Below the pieces are notes generated by a model that saw only the letters and a program-made list of their open reading frames with translations, did no database searches and was not told the origin of the DNA. Of a stretch of DNA of 60,745 nt, positions 8,210-16,169 are shown in pieces (position 1 is the stretch's first letter; the number at the start of each line of letters is the position of its first letter). The position numbers and the translations under genes were made by a program. The stretch spans positions 1 to 60,745 of the forward strand of contig CAPXSA010000004.1 in the NCBI GenBank assembly GCA_948735595.1. Direction: 5' to 3'. Origin of the DNA: an uncultured Clostridia bacterium (GTDB taxonomy: Bacteria; Bacillota; Clostridia; TANB77; CAG-508).

Positions 8210-8968
8210 TTACCCCATTTTTCTTGCTTTTTCTACATTAATATCTCCAAAAAGTTCCTCTTGCTCTGTTAAAACCTTACTTCTTCTAGACAATTCCAAT
8301 AATCCTGTAAATGCAGTAACTACTTCTTGTTTGTTACATTTTCTAGTAGAAAATAGTCTATTAAATACAAAACGTTTTTTATGTAAGAGTTCCCTAAACA
8401 TTACTTTTACTTTACTTTCTACTGTATAAGTATCTGTAATAGCAATTTTTTCAATATTTTGTGCATTTTGATTTTGTTTTTGTTCATTTCTTTCTACTAA
8501 TTTTTTGTAAATCTCTGGTATAATTTCCTTACTATAATTCACTTCTAATTTCTGCTTTGGAAGTTCAATTACTTCAGGCAGTTTAAAAATTCTTTGAGAA
8601 TTTTCTTCTACTGCTTCTCTAAACTTCTTTGTAATCTCTTTATACTTTTTATACTCTATAATTCTTCTTAACAACTCTTCTTCTGTTAATTCTTTTTCAT
8701 CTTCTTCCTCTGTTTTTGGCAATAAAGACTTAGATTTTAAGTATAGCAAAGTAGAAGCCATAATTAAAAATTCACTTACGATTTCTAAATTCATTTTTTC
8801 CATTTCATTTAAGTATTGAATATATTGCTCTGTAATTTCACTTATCTTAATTTCACAAATATCCATCTTGTTTTTATCTATTAAATGGCATAATAAATCA
8901 AGAGGACCTTCAAAGTTCTCTATCTTAATTTTATATTTATTTGTTTCTAATGTTAATACATTTTGCAT
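8210..8968 (-). CDS. scpA: Segregation and condensation protein A
   Basis: This is the kleisin subunit that bridges the SMC heads and binds ScpB in the chromosome-condensing complex. The N-terminal signature FEGPLDLLCHLIDKNKMDI is at about residues 19-37, with the following helical SMC-neck binding region and LLYLKSKSLLP near 77. The C-terminal winged helix is at about 180-245. Length (252) is normal. Notably scpB is not beside it, although the two are usually adjacent. The gene follows recX by about 43 bp, so it may belong to a recA-recX-scpA transcript. Confidence 0.92.
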   Translation of the reverse strand: MQNVLTLETNKYKIKIENFEGPLDLLCHLIDKNKMDICEIKISEITEQYIQYLNEMEKMNLEIVSEFLIMASTLLYLKSKSLLPKTEEEDEKELTEEELLRRIIEYKKYKEITKKFREAVEENSQRIFKLPEVIELPKQKLEVNYSKEIIPEIYKKLVERNEQKQNQNAQNIEKIAITDTYTVESKVKVMFRELLHKKRFVFNRLFSTRKCNKQEVVTAFTGLLELSRRSKVLTEQEELFGDINVEKARKMG

Positions 8969-9011
8969 TTAATTTCATTCCCTTTTTGTTTATTACTACT
9001 TCCAAACCAAA

Positions 9012-9629
9012 CTAATCTTCAAAAGCTAATCGTATACTTTCTTTTGTATACCCTTTACGATATAAAAAGTTTTCAATATCTGATTGTTCCATTTGAGTTT
9101 GCTTTTTTACTGCTATCTTTTTAGCACATGTTATTTCATACTCATCTAATTGTTCTTCATGGTTTGAAAAATATGTATCTATTATATCACGTTCTAGCCC
9201 TTTTGCATATAGCTTGTTTCTAATTTCTTTTAAAGAGAGGGTATTAATCGCTAAAAATTCATTCATTGCCCTTTGTATATAACTTTCATCATTAATATAG
9301 CCATTCTCTTTTAAACTTTCAATCACATCATCTAATAAATTCTGGTTTATTGAAGAAGAAGAGAACTTCTGTCTTACTTCTTTTTCTGTTCTCTTCTTAT
9401 ATACTATATATTTCAATACTTTTGTTTTTAAATTATCAAACTCCACTAAATCATTATCAATTTGTTTTGTTTTTTGTTTAATTTGAGAAGTTATTTCTGC
9501 TTTTAGTTGTTGCATTTCCTTATTTTTCTCTACTTGATCTTTACTCTTTGCCTGTCTATCTCTTTGCATAATACCATCAATATAAGCACGAATTTCTTCT
9601 CTAGAAGAGTTTTTATTTAACTCTGCCAT
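9012..9629 (-). CDS. recX: RecX, regulator of RecA
   Basis: RecX binds RecA filaments and limits their activity. The three-helix repeats are recognisable: TKVLKYIVYKKRTEKEVRQK, then LLDDVIESLKENGYINDESY and NTLSLKEIRNKLYAKGLERD, up to the C-terminus. An N-terminal charged, coiled extension of about 65 residues precedes the usual start of homology. It begins 8 bp after the recA stop, so it is co-transcribed with recA and shares its LexA control. Confidence 0.9.
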   Translation of the reverse strand: MAELNKNSSREEIRAYIDGIMQRDRQAKSKDQVEKNKEMQQLKAEITSQIKQKTKQIDNDLVEFDNLKTKVLKYIVYKKRTEKEVRQKFSSSSINQNLLDDVIESLKENGYINDESYIQRAMNEFLAINTLSLKEIRNKLYAKGLERDIIDTYFSNHEEQLDEYEITCAKKIAVKKQTQMEQSDIENFLYRKGYTKESIRLAFED

Positions 9630-9637
9630 TTTCTATT

Positions 9638-10699
9638 TTACTCCTCTTCTGGTTCTTTTTCTTGTTCTGGATCTACTTCTTCATCTCCAAGGCTTTTCTC
9701 AAATGCAGTGGCATAATTATCTCTAATTTTAGCTTCTACTTCTTCTGCAATCTTTGGATTATCCATTAAATAACTTTTTGCATTTTCTCTACCTTGACCA
9801 ATTCTATCTCCATTGTAGCTAAACCATGAACCACTTTTTTCAATAATATCTAGATTAACAGCAATATCTAATAGATTGCCTTCTTTTGAAATTCCCTTAC
9901 CATAGATAATATCAAATTCAGCTTCTCTAAATGGTGGAGCAACTTTATTCTTTACAACCTTTACTCTTGTACGGTTTCCTACTACTTCGCCTTCTTGCTT
10001 AATCGCTTCTATTCTTCTAATATCTAATCTAACAGAAGCATAGAATTTTAATGCTCTTCCACCTGGTGTAGTCTCTGGATTTCCAAACATAACACCAACT
10101 TTTTCTCTTAATTGGTTAATAAATACAATAACACATTTCGATTTGTTAATAACTCCTGCTAATTTTCTTAAAGCTTGTGACATTAATCTCGCTTGTAGTC
10201 CAACATGGGCATCTCCCATATCGCCATCAATTTCTGCCTTTGGTACTAATGCTGCAACTGAGTCTACAACAATAATATCTAATGCCCCACTTCTTACTAA
10301 TGCTTCTGCAATTTCTAGTGCTTGCTCTCCTGTATCTGGTTGAGATACAATTAAATTATCAATATCTACTCCTAAATGCTTTGCATAAACTGGGTCTAAA
10401 GCGTGCTCTGCATCAATAAATGCTGCTTCTCCTCCCATTTTTTGTGCTTCTGCAATAACATGTAAAGCTAAGGTAGTTTTACCAGAAGATTCTGGTCCAA
10501 ATACTTCTATAATTCTTCCTCTAGGAATTCCTCCAATTCCTAATGCAATATCTAAACTTAAAGCCCCTGTTGGAATTGCTTCTACATTCATTGCTGTAAA
10601 ATCTCCTAATTTCATAACAGAACCTTTACCGAATTGTTTTTCAATTTGTCCTAATGCTGCTTCTAATGCTTTCATTTTTTCTGGATTTTCATTACTCAT
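9638..10699 (-). CDS. recA: Recombinase A
   Basis: RecA is the DNA strand-exchange protein and SOS co-protease. Walker A GPESSGKT is at residues 68-75. IIVVDSVAALVPKAEIDGDM, the loop-2 region GNPETTPGGRALKFYASVRL and the acidic C-terminal tail rich in Glu are all present. The length of 353 residues is normal. The start has a good AGGAGG-type site. Upstream are a consensus promoter and a LexA-like palindrome. It heads the recA-recX(-scpA) cluster. Confidence 0.98.
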   Translation of the reverse strand: MSNENPEKMKALEAALGQIEKQFGKGSVMKLGDFTAMNVEAIPTGALSLDIALGIGGIPRGRIIEVFGPESSGKTTLALHVIAEAQKMGGEAAFIDAEHALDPVYAKHLGVDIDNLIVSQPDTGEQALEIAEALVRSGALDIIVVDSVAALVPKAEIDGDMGDAHVGLQARLMSQALRKLAGVINKSKCVIVFINQLREKVGVMFGNPETTPGGRALKFYASVRLDIRRIEAIKQEGEVVGNRTRVKVVKNKVAPPFREAEFDIIYGKGISKEGNLLDIAVNLDIIEKSGSWFSYNGDRIGQGRENAKSYLMDNPKIAEEVEAKIRDNYATAFEKSLGDEEVDPEQEKEPEEE

Positions 10700-10751
10700 T
10701 TTTTCTTCCTCCTAGTTTTCTCTCTTTGTTTTTTATTCTCTTTCGTATTAT

Positions 10752-10763
10752 AAACGTATGTTT
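10752..10763. promoter_or_regulatory. LexA (SOS) operator-like palindrome of recA
   Basis: A perfect 12-bp palindrome, AAACGTATGTTT, lies at the expected transcription start of recA. Firmicutes LexA boxes have the form GAACnnnnGTTC and clostridial variants drift to AAAC/GTTT, so this is very likely the SOS operator. Confidence 0.7.
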
Positions 10764-10769
10764 GTACTT

Positions 10770-10797
10770 ATTATATCCTATTTTTTTCTTTTGTCAA
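10770..10797 (-). promoter_or_regulatory. recA promoter
   Basis: On the minus strand TTGACA (10792-10797) and TATAAT (10770-10775) are separated by 16 bases. This is the consensus vegetative promoter, immediately upstream of the LexA-like site. Confidence 0.8.
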
Positions 10798-10819
10798 GCA
10801 TTTTTTATTATTTTTTTAT

Positions 10820-12412
10820 TTACTGCCTATACCACTGGCTAAATTGATACAAAATACTATAATTATTTGGTGTAACATCCCCCCTTACAGTCTGTCCATA
10901 TCCTACTATTACTTGGTTACGATATAAGCCTAAATATGGGGCCTCTCTTCTCCATGTCTCAGTTATTTTTTGATATACTTCTTTTTGTAAATCTTCTGAT
11001 GAGATATTATTCACTTCTTTTAATAAAGTGGTTAGTTCTGCATTTTCATAATTCGCTAGATTTCCCTCTTCTAAAAAACTATTTAGTTCTGGGCTATATC
11101 CGTTATAAACACCTGTCAAAAGAATTTCATATTGATGATTTCCTAATATCTTTTTATATTCATTATCTGATACTTTTCTAATGGTAATTTTCATTCCAAT
11201 AGCTTCTAACTGTTTTTTGATTTCTTCTGCTACTTTTACTCTTTGTTCATTTTTCTCTTGAACTGTTATTGTAAAGTTCAAAGTTCTTGTTCTTCCTTCT
11301 ATTATCTTTGACCAAATACCATATTCAAATTTCCACCCGTTATCTTTTAGAATCTTATTCGCCTCTTCTTGATTAAAAACTTCTCCCCATTCTATATCTT
11401 TCATTAAATAATGTCCATAGTCTAAAGGAAAGTTTGCCACGTAAGCTTTGTCTTCTAAAACTGAGGAAACTATTTTTCCTTTATCAATTGCTTTTTGAAT
11501 AGCTTGTCTTACTTCTACATTTTGAAGAACAGCATCTGTACAGTTAAAAGCTAAATAATCAAATTCTCTTCCTAAATATTGCTTTTTCTGGTATCCCATA
11601 CTTCCAATATATTCTTCATATTTTGGATTGCTAGTGTGAACCAAATCAATATTGCCTAGTTTAAAACTATTATATACTTCTCCCATATCTTGATAAAGAG
11701 AAATCGTAATTGTTTTTATATTGCTATCTTCCTTTTCAATGTTGTACCAATTTTCATTTTTGGTTAACTCTATAATTTCCTTGTCTAACCTTGTAATCTT
11801 ATATTTCCCCGTTCCAATTGGCATTTCTTTTGATTTTATCATGTCTTTTCCTTCATATTGCTTTTTCGATACAATTGGGAAAATAAGCTGATATTCAAAA
11901 AACGGAACTTCCTTTTTTAATTCTAAACGAATGGTATAGTTGTCTACAACTTCTGCTTTTTGAATCTCTTTTATATTTTCTAGATAAATAGATTTTTTAT
12001 CCTTCTGGATTTGTTCAATGGTAAATTTGACATCTTCTGCTGTAAAATTGCTATCGTCCTGCCATTTTATATTTTCCTTTAATTTTATAATATAACTTTT
12101 ATTAGATACCTTTGACCATTCTTTCGCTAAGCAATTCTCCAATCTGTAATCTTGCGTTATTGTTAATAGTGGCTCAAAAACAAGAGAAACTATTTGTATG
12201 ATATCTTTATTTTGTGTTATATGTGGATTTACGCTATCATATTTCGCAATACCTAGTCGGAAATTTGTAATCATATTTGTTTTCTCATATTTTACATCAA
12301 TACTTCCTTGCTTGTCCTCTTGCTGAACACCGCAAGTAAAATAGATTACTAATCCTATTACACCTAACAAGATGCATAAGCAAAGAACCAATATCACTTT
12401 CTTCTTTTTCAT
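10820..12412 (-). CDS. Peptide/nickel-type ABC transporter substrate-binding protein
   Basis: A 530-residue extracellular solute-binding protein family 5 (OppA/DppA). An N-terminal hydrophobic anchor (residues 4-27) ends at a Cys (YFTCGV), possibly a lipoprotein site although the lipobox is poor. VFEPLLTITQDYRLENCLAK, FTAEDVKFTIEQI and the late FNQEEANKILKDNGW are family landmarks. No permease or ATPase genes are adjacent, so it must share a transporter encoded elsewhere or act as an orphan receptor. It lies between recA and spoVS, where it interrupts an otherwise conserved gene order. Confidence 0.85.
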   Translation of the reverse strand: MKKKKVILVLCLCILLGVIGLVIYFTCGVQQEDKQGSIDVKYEKTNMITNFRLGIAKYDSVNPHITQNKDIIQIVSLVFEPLLTITQDYRLENCLAKEWSKVSNKSYIIKLKENIKWQDDSNFTAEDVKFTIEQIQKDKKSIYLENIKEIQKAEVVDNYTIRLELKKEVPFFEYQLIFPIVSKKQYEGKDMIKSKEMPIGTGKYKITRLDKEIIELTKNENWYNIEKEDSNIKTITISLYQDMGEVYNSFKLGNIDLVHTSNPKYEEYIGSMGYQKKQYLGREFDYLAFNCTDAVLQNVEVRQAIQKAIDKGKIVSSVLEDKAYVANFPLDYGHYLMKDIEWGEVFNQEEANKILKDNGWKFEYGIWSKIIEGRTRTLNFTITVQEKNEQRVKVAEEIKKQLEAIGMKITIRKVSDNEYKKILGNHQYEILLTGVYNGYSPELNSFLEEGNLANYENAELTTLLKEVNNISSEDLQKEVYQKITETWRREAPYLGLYRNQVIVGYGQTVRGDVTPNNYSILYQFSQWYRQ

Positions 12413-12446
12413 GCTCTTCTCCTTTTTTACAGGGTATACATTTTAA

Positions 12447-12480
12447 GGACACAAAAATACCAATTCATATTTTTGTGCCC
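12447..12480 (-). terminator. Terminator-like hairpin after spoVS
   Basis: The arms GGACACAAAAAT and ATTTTTGTGCCC flank a 10-base loop about 40 bp past the spoVS stop. The arms provide T-rich flanks on both strands. Confidence 0.6.
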
Positions 12481-12520
12481 CTAATATTTATATACTATTT
12501 CCTTATCAAAAACCCTTTTT

Positions 12521-12784
12521 TTATTTTCTGCCTTCTACCATAAGCTTAATTCCAGTTCTTTCTTCACCTTCTACTTCTACCTCTGCAAATGCTGGTATAC
12601 ATACTAAGTCCACGCCTGCTGGTGCTACAAATCCTCTTGCTATTGCGATTGCTTTTACTGCTTGATTAAGAGCTCCTGCTCCAATTGCTTGCATTTCTGC
12701 TTTGTTAGATTCCTTTACCAAACCAGCGATTGCTCCTGCTACTGAATTTGGATTTGATTTTGATGAGATTTTTAAAATTTCCAT
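12521..12784 (-). CDS. spoVS: Stage V sporulation protein S
   Basis: An 87-residue Alba-like protein, nearly invariant in spore formers: MEILKISSKSNPNSVAGAIA, AEMQAIGAGALNQAVKAIAI and GVDLVCIPAFAEVEVEGEER. In Bacillus it affects septum formation and spore coat assembly and is sigma-H dependent. The order rny-ymdB-spoVS is the usual one in Firmicutes. A GGAGG site precedes the start. Confidence 0.97.
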   Translation of the reverse strand: MEILKISSKSNPNSVAGAIAGLVKESNKAEMQAIGAGALNQAVKAIAIARGFVAPAGVDLVCIPAFAEVEVEGEERTGIKLMVEGRK

Positions 12785-12916
12785 TTTTTGCCTCCTATAA
12801 TTTTTATTTTTGTTTCTTGTGAACAGTTATAGTTATAATATATTTATAGAATTTTGTCTAGTCTTTTTTGGAAAAAAATGGAAAAATACATCGCGTTTCT
12901 TTACATTTTACTTTCT

Positions 12917-13690
12917 TTATCGAATAAATAGTCTAGTAATCCTTTCTGTTCGACAATTTTCGTCATTTACTTCAAATACCACCCCATTAAAAATGCATTC
13001 ACCTTCTGCTAATTTATATCTTTCTGGAAGAGAGGTCTGAAATCTTTTTACAGATGCTTCTACTTCCATTCCAATCACAGAATTCTTTGGTCCTGTCATT
13101 CCTAAATCAGTAATATATCCTGTTCCTTTTTCTGTAATCTCTTCATCTGCTGTTTGTACGTGGGTATGGGTTCCAAATAAAGCGGTTACCTTACCATCTA
13201 GGCAATGTTTCATTGCAATTTTTTCTGCTGTTGCTTCTGCATGAAAATCCACAAAAATCATATCTGCTTTTTCTGAAATCTTTTTTATAATTTCTTCTAC
13301 TACTGTAAATGGATTCTCAGATAATACTCCCATATCTGTTCTTCCTATTAAGTCTATTACTGCTATTTTCTTGCCCTTACATTCATAGATAAAATAGCCT
13401 CTACCTTGCACTCCTTTGGAGTAATTGGCTGGTCTTACTATTTTTACATGATGAATAAACTCAAAAATATCTTTTTTGGCCCATGTATGATTTCCCATTG
13501 TCATGCAATCCACTTCTAATTTTAATAGCTTATTAAAAGTTTTAAAGGTAATTCCCATTCCTCCTGCTACATTTTCTGCATTTACAATGACAAAGTCTAT
13601 TTTATATTCCTCTTTTATTTGTGGTAAAACTTCTGTTAATTTCTCTAATCCATTTTCCCCTACTAAATCTCCTACAGCCAATATGTTCAT
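12917..13690 (-). CDS. ymdB: YmdB-type metallophosphoesterase
   Basis: A TIGR00282/YmdB phosphodiesterase, which hydrolyses 2',3'-cyclic nucleotides in vitro and tunes motility/biofilm choice in Bacillus. Metal ligands are visible in order: AVGDLVGE (Asp near residue 8), NAENVAGG (Glu/Asn), TMGNHTWAKK (Asn-His), DFHAEATAEK and FGTHTHVQTAD (His pair). The length of 257 is normal. It lies between rny and spoVS as usual. However, a small plus-strand gene with foreign composition has been inserted between it and rny. Confidence 0.93.
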   Translation of the reverse strand: MNILAVGDLVGENGLEKLTEVLPQIKEEYKIDFVIVNAENVAGGMGITFKTFNKLLKLEVDCMTMGNHTWAKKDIFEFIHHVKIVRPANYSKGVQGRGYFIYECKGKKIAVIDLIGRTDMGVLSENPFTVVEEIIKKISEKADMIFVDFHAEATAEKIAMKHCLDGKVTALFGTHTHVQTADEEITEKGTGYITDLGMTGPKNSVIGMEVEASVKRFQTSLPERYKLAEGECIFNGVVFEVNDENCRTERITRLFIR

Positions 13691-13783
13691 TTATATCAAT
13701 TCCTCTCTATTTAAGATATTATTTATCATACTACATTTTTTCTTATTTAGCAACAAACTACCCTAACTATCACAAAAAAGCCT

Positions 13784-13820
13784 CTTTTAGCTTTACATAG
13801 CGCTAAAAGTCTGATATAAT
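13784..13820 (+). promoter_or_regulatory. Promoter of the 13.9-kb cassette with overlapping inverted repeat
   Basis: TTTACA (13792-13797) and TATAAT (13815-13820) have exact 17-base spacing. The inverted repeat CTTTTAGC (13784-13791) / GCTAAAAG (13802-13809) flanks the -35 box and may be an operator. A second inverted repeat, TACCATT/AATGGTA, lies in the leader. Confidence 0.7.
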
Positions 13821-13884
13821 AGATATACCATTATGTTTTTCCCTAGTTAATGGTAAATCTATTTTTAGGGGGTGCAAACTTAAA

Positions 13885-14211
13885 ATGAAGTTTGCAGAAA
13901 TCATTCGGGAAGCCGACATTAATCCGTCGGATGTTCCCAAGGCAGCTGAACTTTCCATCGTCTTGTACGATGTGAAAAAGCGGGAAATCACGGATGAGAC
14001 TATCCACTTCGTCGAGCCCATTTTCGAGAAGAACTGCCGGTCGCGTGCCGACTTTCTCAAGTTCCTTGTCGATCTTGAGGGACAGCTCACTCAAAACGAG
14101 GATTTGTCCAAGACCATGGTTCTGCGTGCGCAGATCACCGAGTCCATGCTTCTTATCGGCTCCGGCGTAACCGCTCCTTCTTTCTTTTCTCGGCTTCCTC
14201 AGCAGCCTTAA
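13885..14211 (+). CDS. Orphan small protein with foreign codon use (cassette 1)
   Basis: A 108-residue soluble, mostly helical protein starting MKFAEIIREADINPSDVPKA. I recognise no family. Composition is clearly different from the neighbours: roughly half G+C, with TCG, CCG, GCC, CTC and four CGG codons (residues 8, 33, 51 and 103), a codon otherwise absent as sense from the AT-rich genes of this window. It has its own promoter, an AGGGGGTG ribosome site, and a perfect terminator, and runs against the flanking rny and ymdB genes. It looks acquired. If CGG causes a +1 shift in this host, translation would leave frame at codon 8, so whether it makes this protein is open. Confidence 0.65.
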   Translation: MKFAEIIREADINPSDVPKAAELSIVLYDVKKREITDETIHFVEPIFEKNCRSRADFLKFLVDLEGQLTQNEDLSKTMVLRAQITESMLLIGSGVTAPSFFSRLPQQP

Positions 14212-14215
14212 GCCA

Positions 14216-14262
14216 AGCAAAAGGACCAACCTCTACAGGTTGGTCCTTTTGCTTTTATTTTT
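14216..14262 (+). terminator. Perfect terminator of cassette 1
   Basis: AGCAAAAGGACCAACC and its exact complement GGTTGGTCCTTTTGCT flank a 6-base loop, followed by TTTATTTTTT. It begins 5 bp after the stop codon. Confidence 0.92.
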
Positions 14263-14278
14263 TATACTTACAGTGTAT

Positions 14279-14314
14279 AATCGCTGACGCGAAATCAAAG
14301 ATTTCGACAGCGAT
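14279..14314 (-). terminator. Hairpin after rny
   Basis: On the minus strand AATCGCTGTCGAAATC and GATTTCGCGTCAGCGATT form a long stem directly after the rny stop codon. There is no clear T-run, so it may stabilise the 3' end rather than terminate by itself. Confidence 0.5.
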
Positions 14315-15856
14315 TTATTTTGCATAATCAATTACTCTGGTTTCTCTAACAACATTTACTTTGATTTGTCCTGGATATTCCATTTCATCTTCAACTTTCT
14401 TTGCAATATCTCTTGCCATTAAAGTCATTTGATTATCATCTACCTTTTCAGGTTTTACAATAATTCTAATTTCTCTACCGGCTTGAATTGCAAAAGATTT
14501 ATCTACACCTTCAAAAGAATCTGCAATATTTTCTAATTGCTCTAATCTCTTGATATATGCTTCTAAAGTCTCTCTTCTTGCTCCCGGTCTTGAAGCTGAA
14601 ATTGCATCAGCTGCTTGTATTAAAACAGCCTCAATTGTTTTTGGCTCTACATCCCCATGGTGAGCTTGTACACAATTGATGACATTTTCATTTTCTTTGT
14701 ATTTTCTTAATACTTCAACACCTAATTCAACGTGTGTTCCTTCCATATCGTGGTCTAGTGCTTTACCTATATCATGTAATAAACCAGCTCTTCTAGCTAA
14801 AGTAGAGTCTAACCCCAACTCCTCTGCCATAATTCTAGCTAAGTTTGAAACTTCAATAGAGTGATTCAATACATTTTGACCATAACTAGTTCTATATTTT
14901 AATTTACCAATTAATAAGGTCAAATCTTGTGGTAAGCTTACTACACCTGTCTCTAATATTGCTCTTTCTCCTTCTTCTTTGATGATTTGGTTAATTTCTT
15001 CTTTTGCCTTTTCAACCATTTCCTCAATTTTAGCAGGATGAATTCTTCCATCCTCAATTAATTTTTCAAGAGCAATTCTAGCAACTTCTCTTCTTAATGG
15101 ATCAAAGCCAGAAATAACAACTGCTTCTGGAGTATCATCAATAATTAAATCAATACCTGTTAATGTTTCTAAGGTTTTAATATTTCTACCTTCTCTACCA
15201 ATAATTCTTCCTTTCATGTCATCATTAGGAAGTGCAACTATTGATACAGTAGTTTCTGAAGTATGGTCTGCTGCACATTTTTGAATGGCATATCCAATTA
15301 CCTCTTTTGCAGTTTTATCTGCTGTTTCTTTTACTTGGTTCTCCATATTTCTAACCAAGTTAGCCTTTTCAGCAGTTAATTGATTTTCCATTTCTGATAA
15401 TAGTTGTTTTTTTGCATCTTCTTTGGTTAATCCAGAAATTTTCTGTAATTCTTCCATTTGTTTATTTAGAACTTCTTCGATTTCATTTTTCTTGTCATCA
15501 ATCTCTTGATGTTTTCTTTCTAAATCTTTTTCCTTTTTCTCCATAGTGTCTAATTTTCTTTCTAAGTTTTCTTCTTTCTGAATTAATCTTCTTTCTTGAC
15601 TTTGTACTTCGCCTCTTCTTTCTCTAATTTCTTGGTCTAAATCCTTTCTGGCATTCATAATTTCTTCTTTTGCTTTGAAGATTTCCTCTTTTTTCTTATT
15701 TTCTGCTTCTATGTTTGCCATTTCAAGTATTTTCTTTGCTTCGTTTTCTGCACTTTCCATTTTAGACTCAGCAATTTTTTTTCTAGCATACATTCCTACG
15801 AAAGTAAAAATCACTGCTGAAATTAGAAAAACGGCGATATTGATTACGATATCCAT
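14315..15856 (-). CDS. rny: Ribonuclease Y
   Basis: RNase Y is the membrane-anchored endoribonuclease that starts mRNA decay in Firmicutes. Order of parts: transmembrane helix (about residues 5-22), a long coiled coil (about 28-190), a KH RNA-binding domain with GRIIGREGRN at 216-225, and an HD domain with HDIGKALDHD at 361-370. The C-terminal region is complete. The length of 513 is typical. It heads the rny-ymdB-spoVS group, here interrupted by cassette 1 on the other strand. Confidence 0.97.
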   Translation of the reverse strand: MDIVINIAVFLISAVIFTFVGMYARKKIAESKMESAENEAKKILEMANIEAENKKKEEIFKAKEEIMNARKDLDQEIRERRGEVQSQERRLIQKEENLERKLDTMEKKEKDLERKHQEIDDKKNEIEEVLNKQMEELQKISGLTKEDAKKQLLSEMENQLTAEKANLVRNMENQVKETADKTAKEVIGYAIQKCAADHTSETTVSIVALPNDDMKGRIIGREGRNIKTLETLTGIDLIIDDTPEAVVISGFDPLRREVARIALEKLIEDGRIHPAKIEEMVEKAKEEINQIIKEEGERAILETGVVSLPQDLTLLIGKLKYRTSYGQNVLNHSIEVSNLARIMAEELGLDSTLARRAGLLHDIGKALDHDMEGTHVELGVEVLRKYKENENVINCVQAHHGDVEPKTIEAVLIQAADAISASRPGARRETLEAYIKRLEQLENIADSFEGVDKSFAIQAGREIRIIVKPEKVDDNQMTLMARDIAKKVEDEMEYPGQIKVNVVRETRVIDYAK

Positions 15857-16004
15857 AATCTCTAAACACCTCTTTCTTATTTAATTTTCAATGTACTAAA
15901 TATATATCACTAATGTGTTTTAAGTTTTGGTAAATACTGTATGTTTTATATCTTTTTTTAAACTTAAATTAATCGGTTATTAGAATATATTTACTTACCC
16001 TTTT

Positions 16005-16033
16005 ATTTTATCCTGATTATTGTAAACTGTCAA
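16005..16033 (-). promoter_or_regulatory. Likely rny promoter
   Basis: On the minus strand TTGACA (16028-16033) and TAAAAT (16005-16010) are 17 bases apart, about 150 bp upstream of rny. The rest of the 313-bp gap (15857-16169) is plain AT-rich sequence in which I see nothing else clear. Confidence 0.6.
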
Positions 16034-16169
16034 GGGTTTTCCTAAGAAAAGTATAGGAATTCTTTTTTCTAAAATTTTTTCGACTTTATTCTCATTTTGT
16101 ATTGAAATTATTTTTATTTTGGGTTAAGATTATATCAATAGTTTTAATAGAATGCTAGCGGAGGAAAAA

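Noticed and set aside
13803..14229. Minus-strand reading frames opposite cassette 1
   Set aside because: The promoter, ribosome site and terminator all point to the plus strand; the minus frames lack them.
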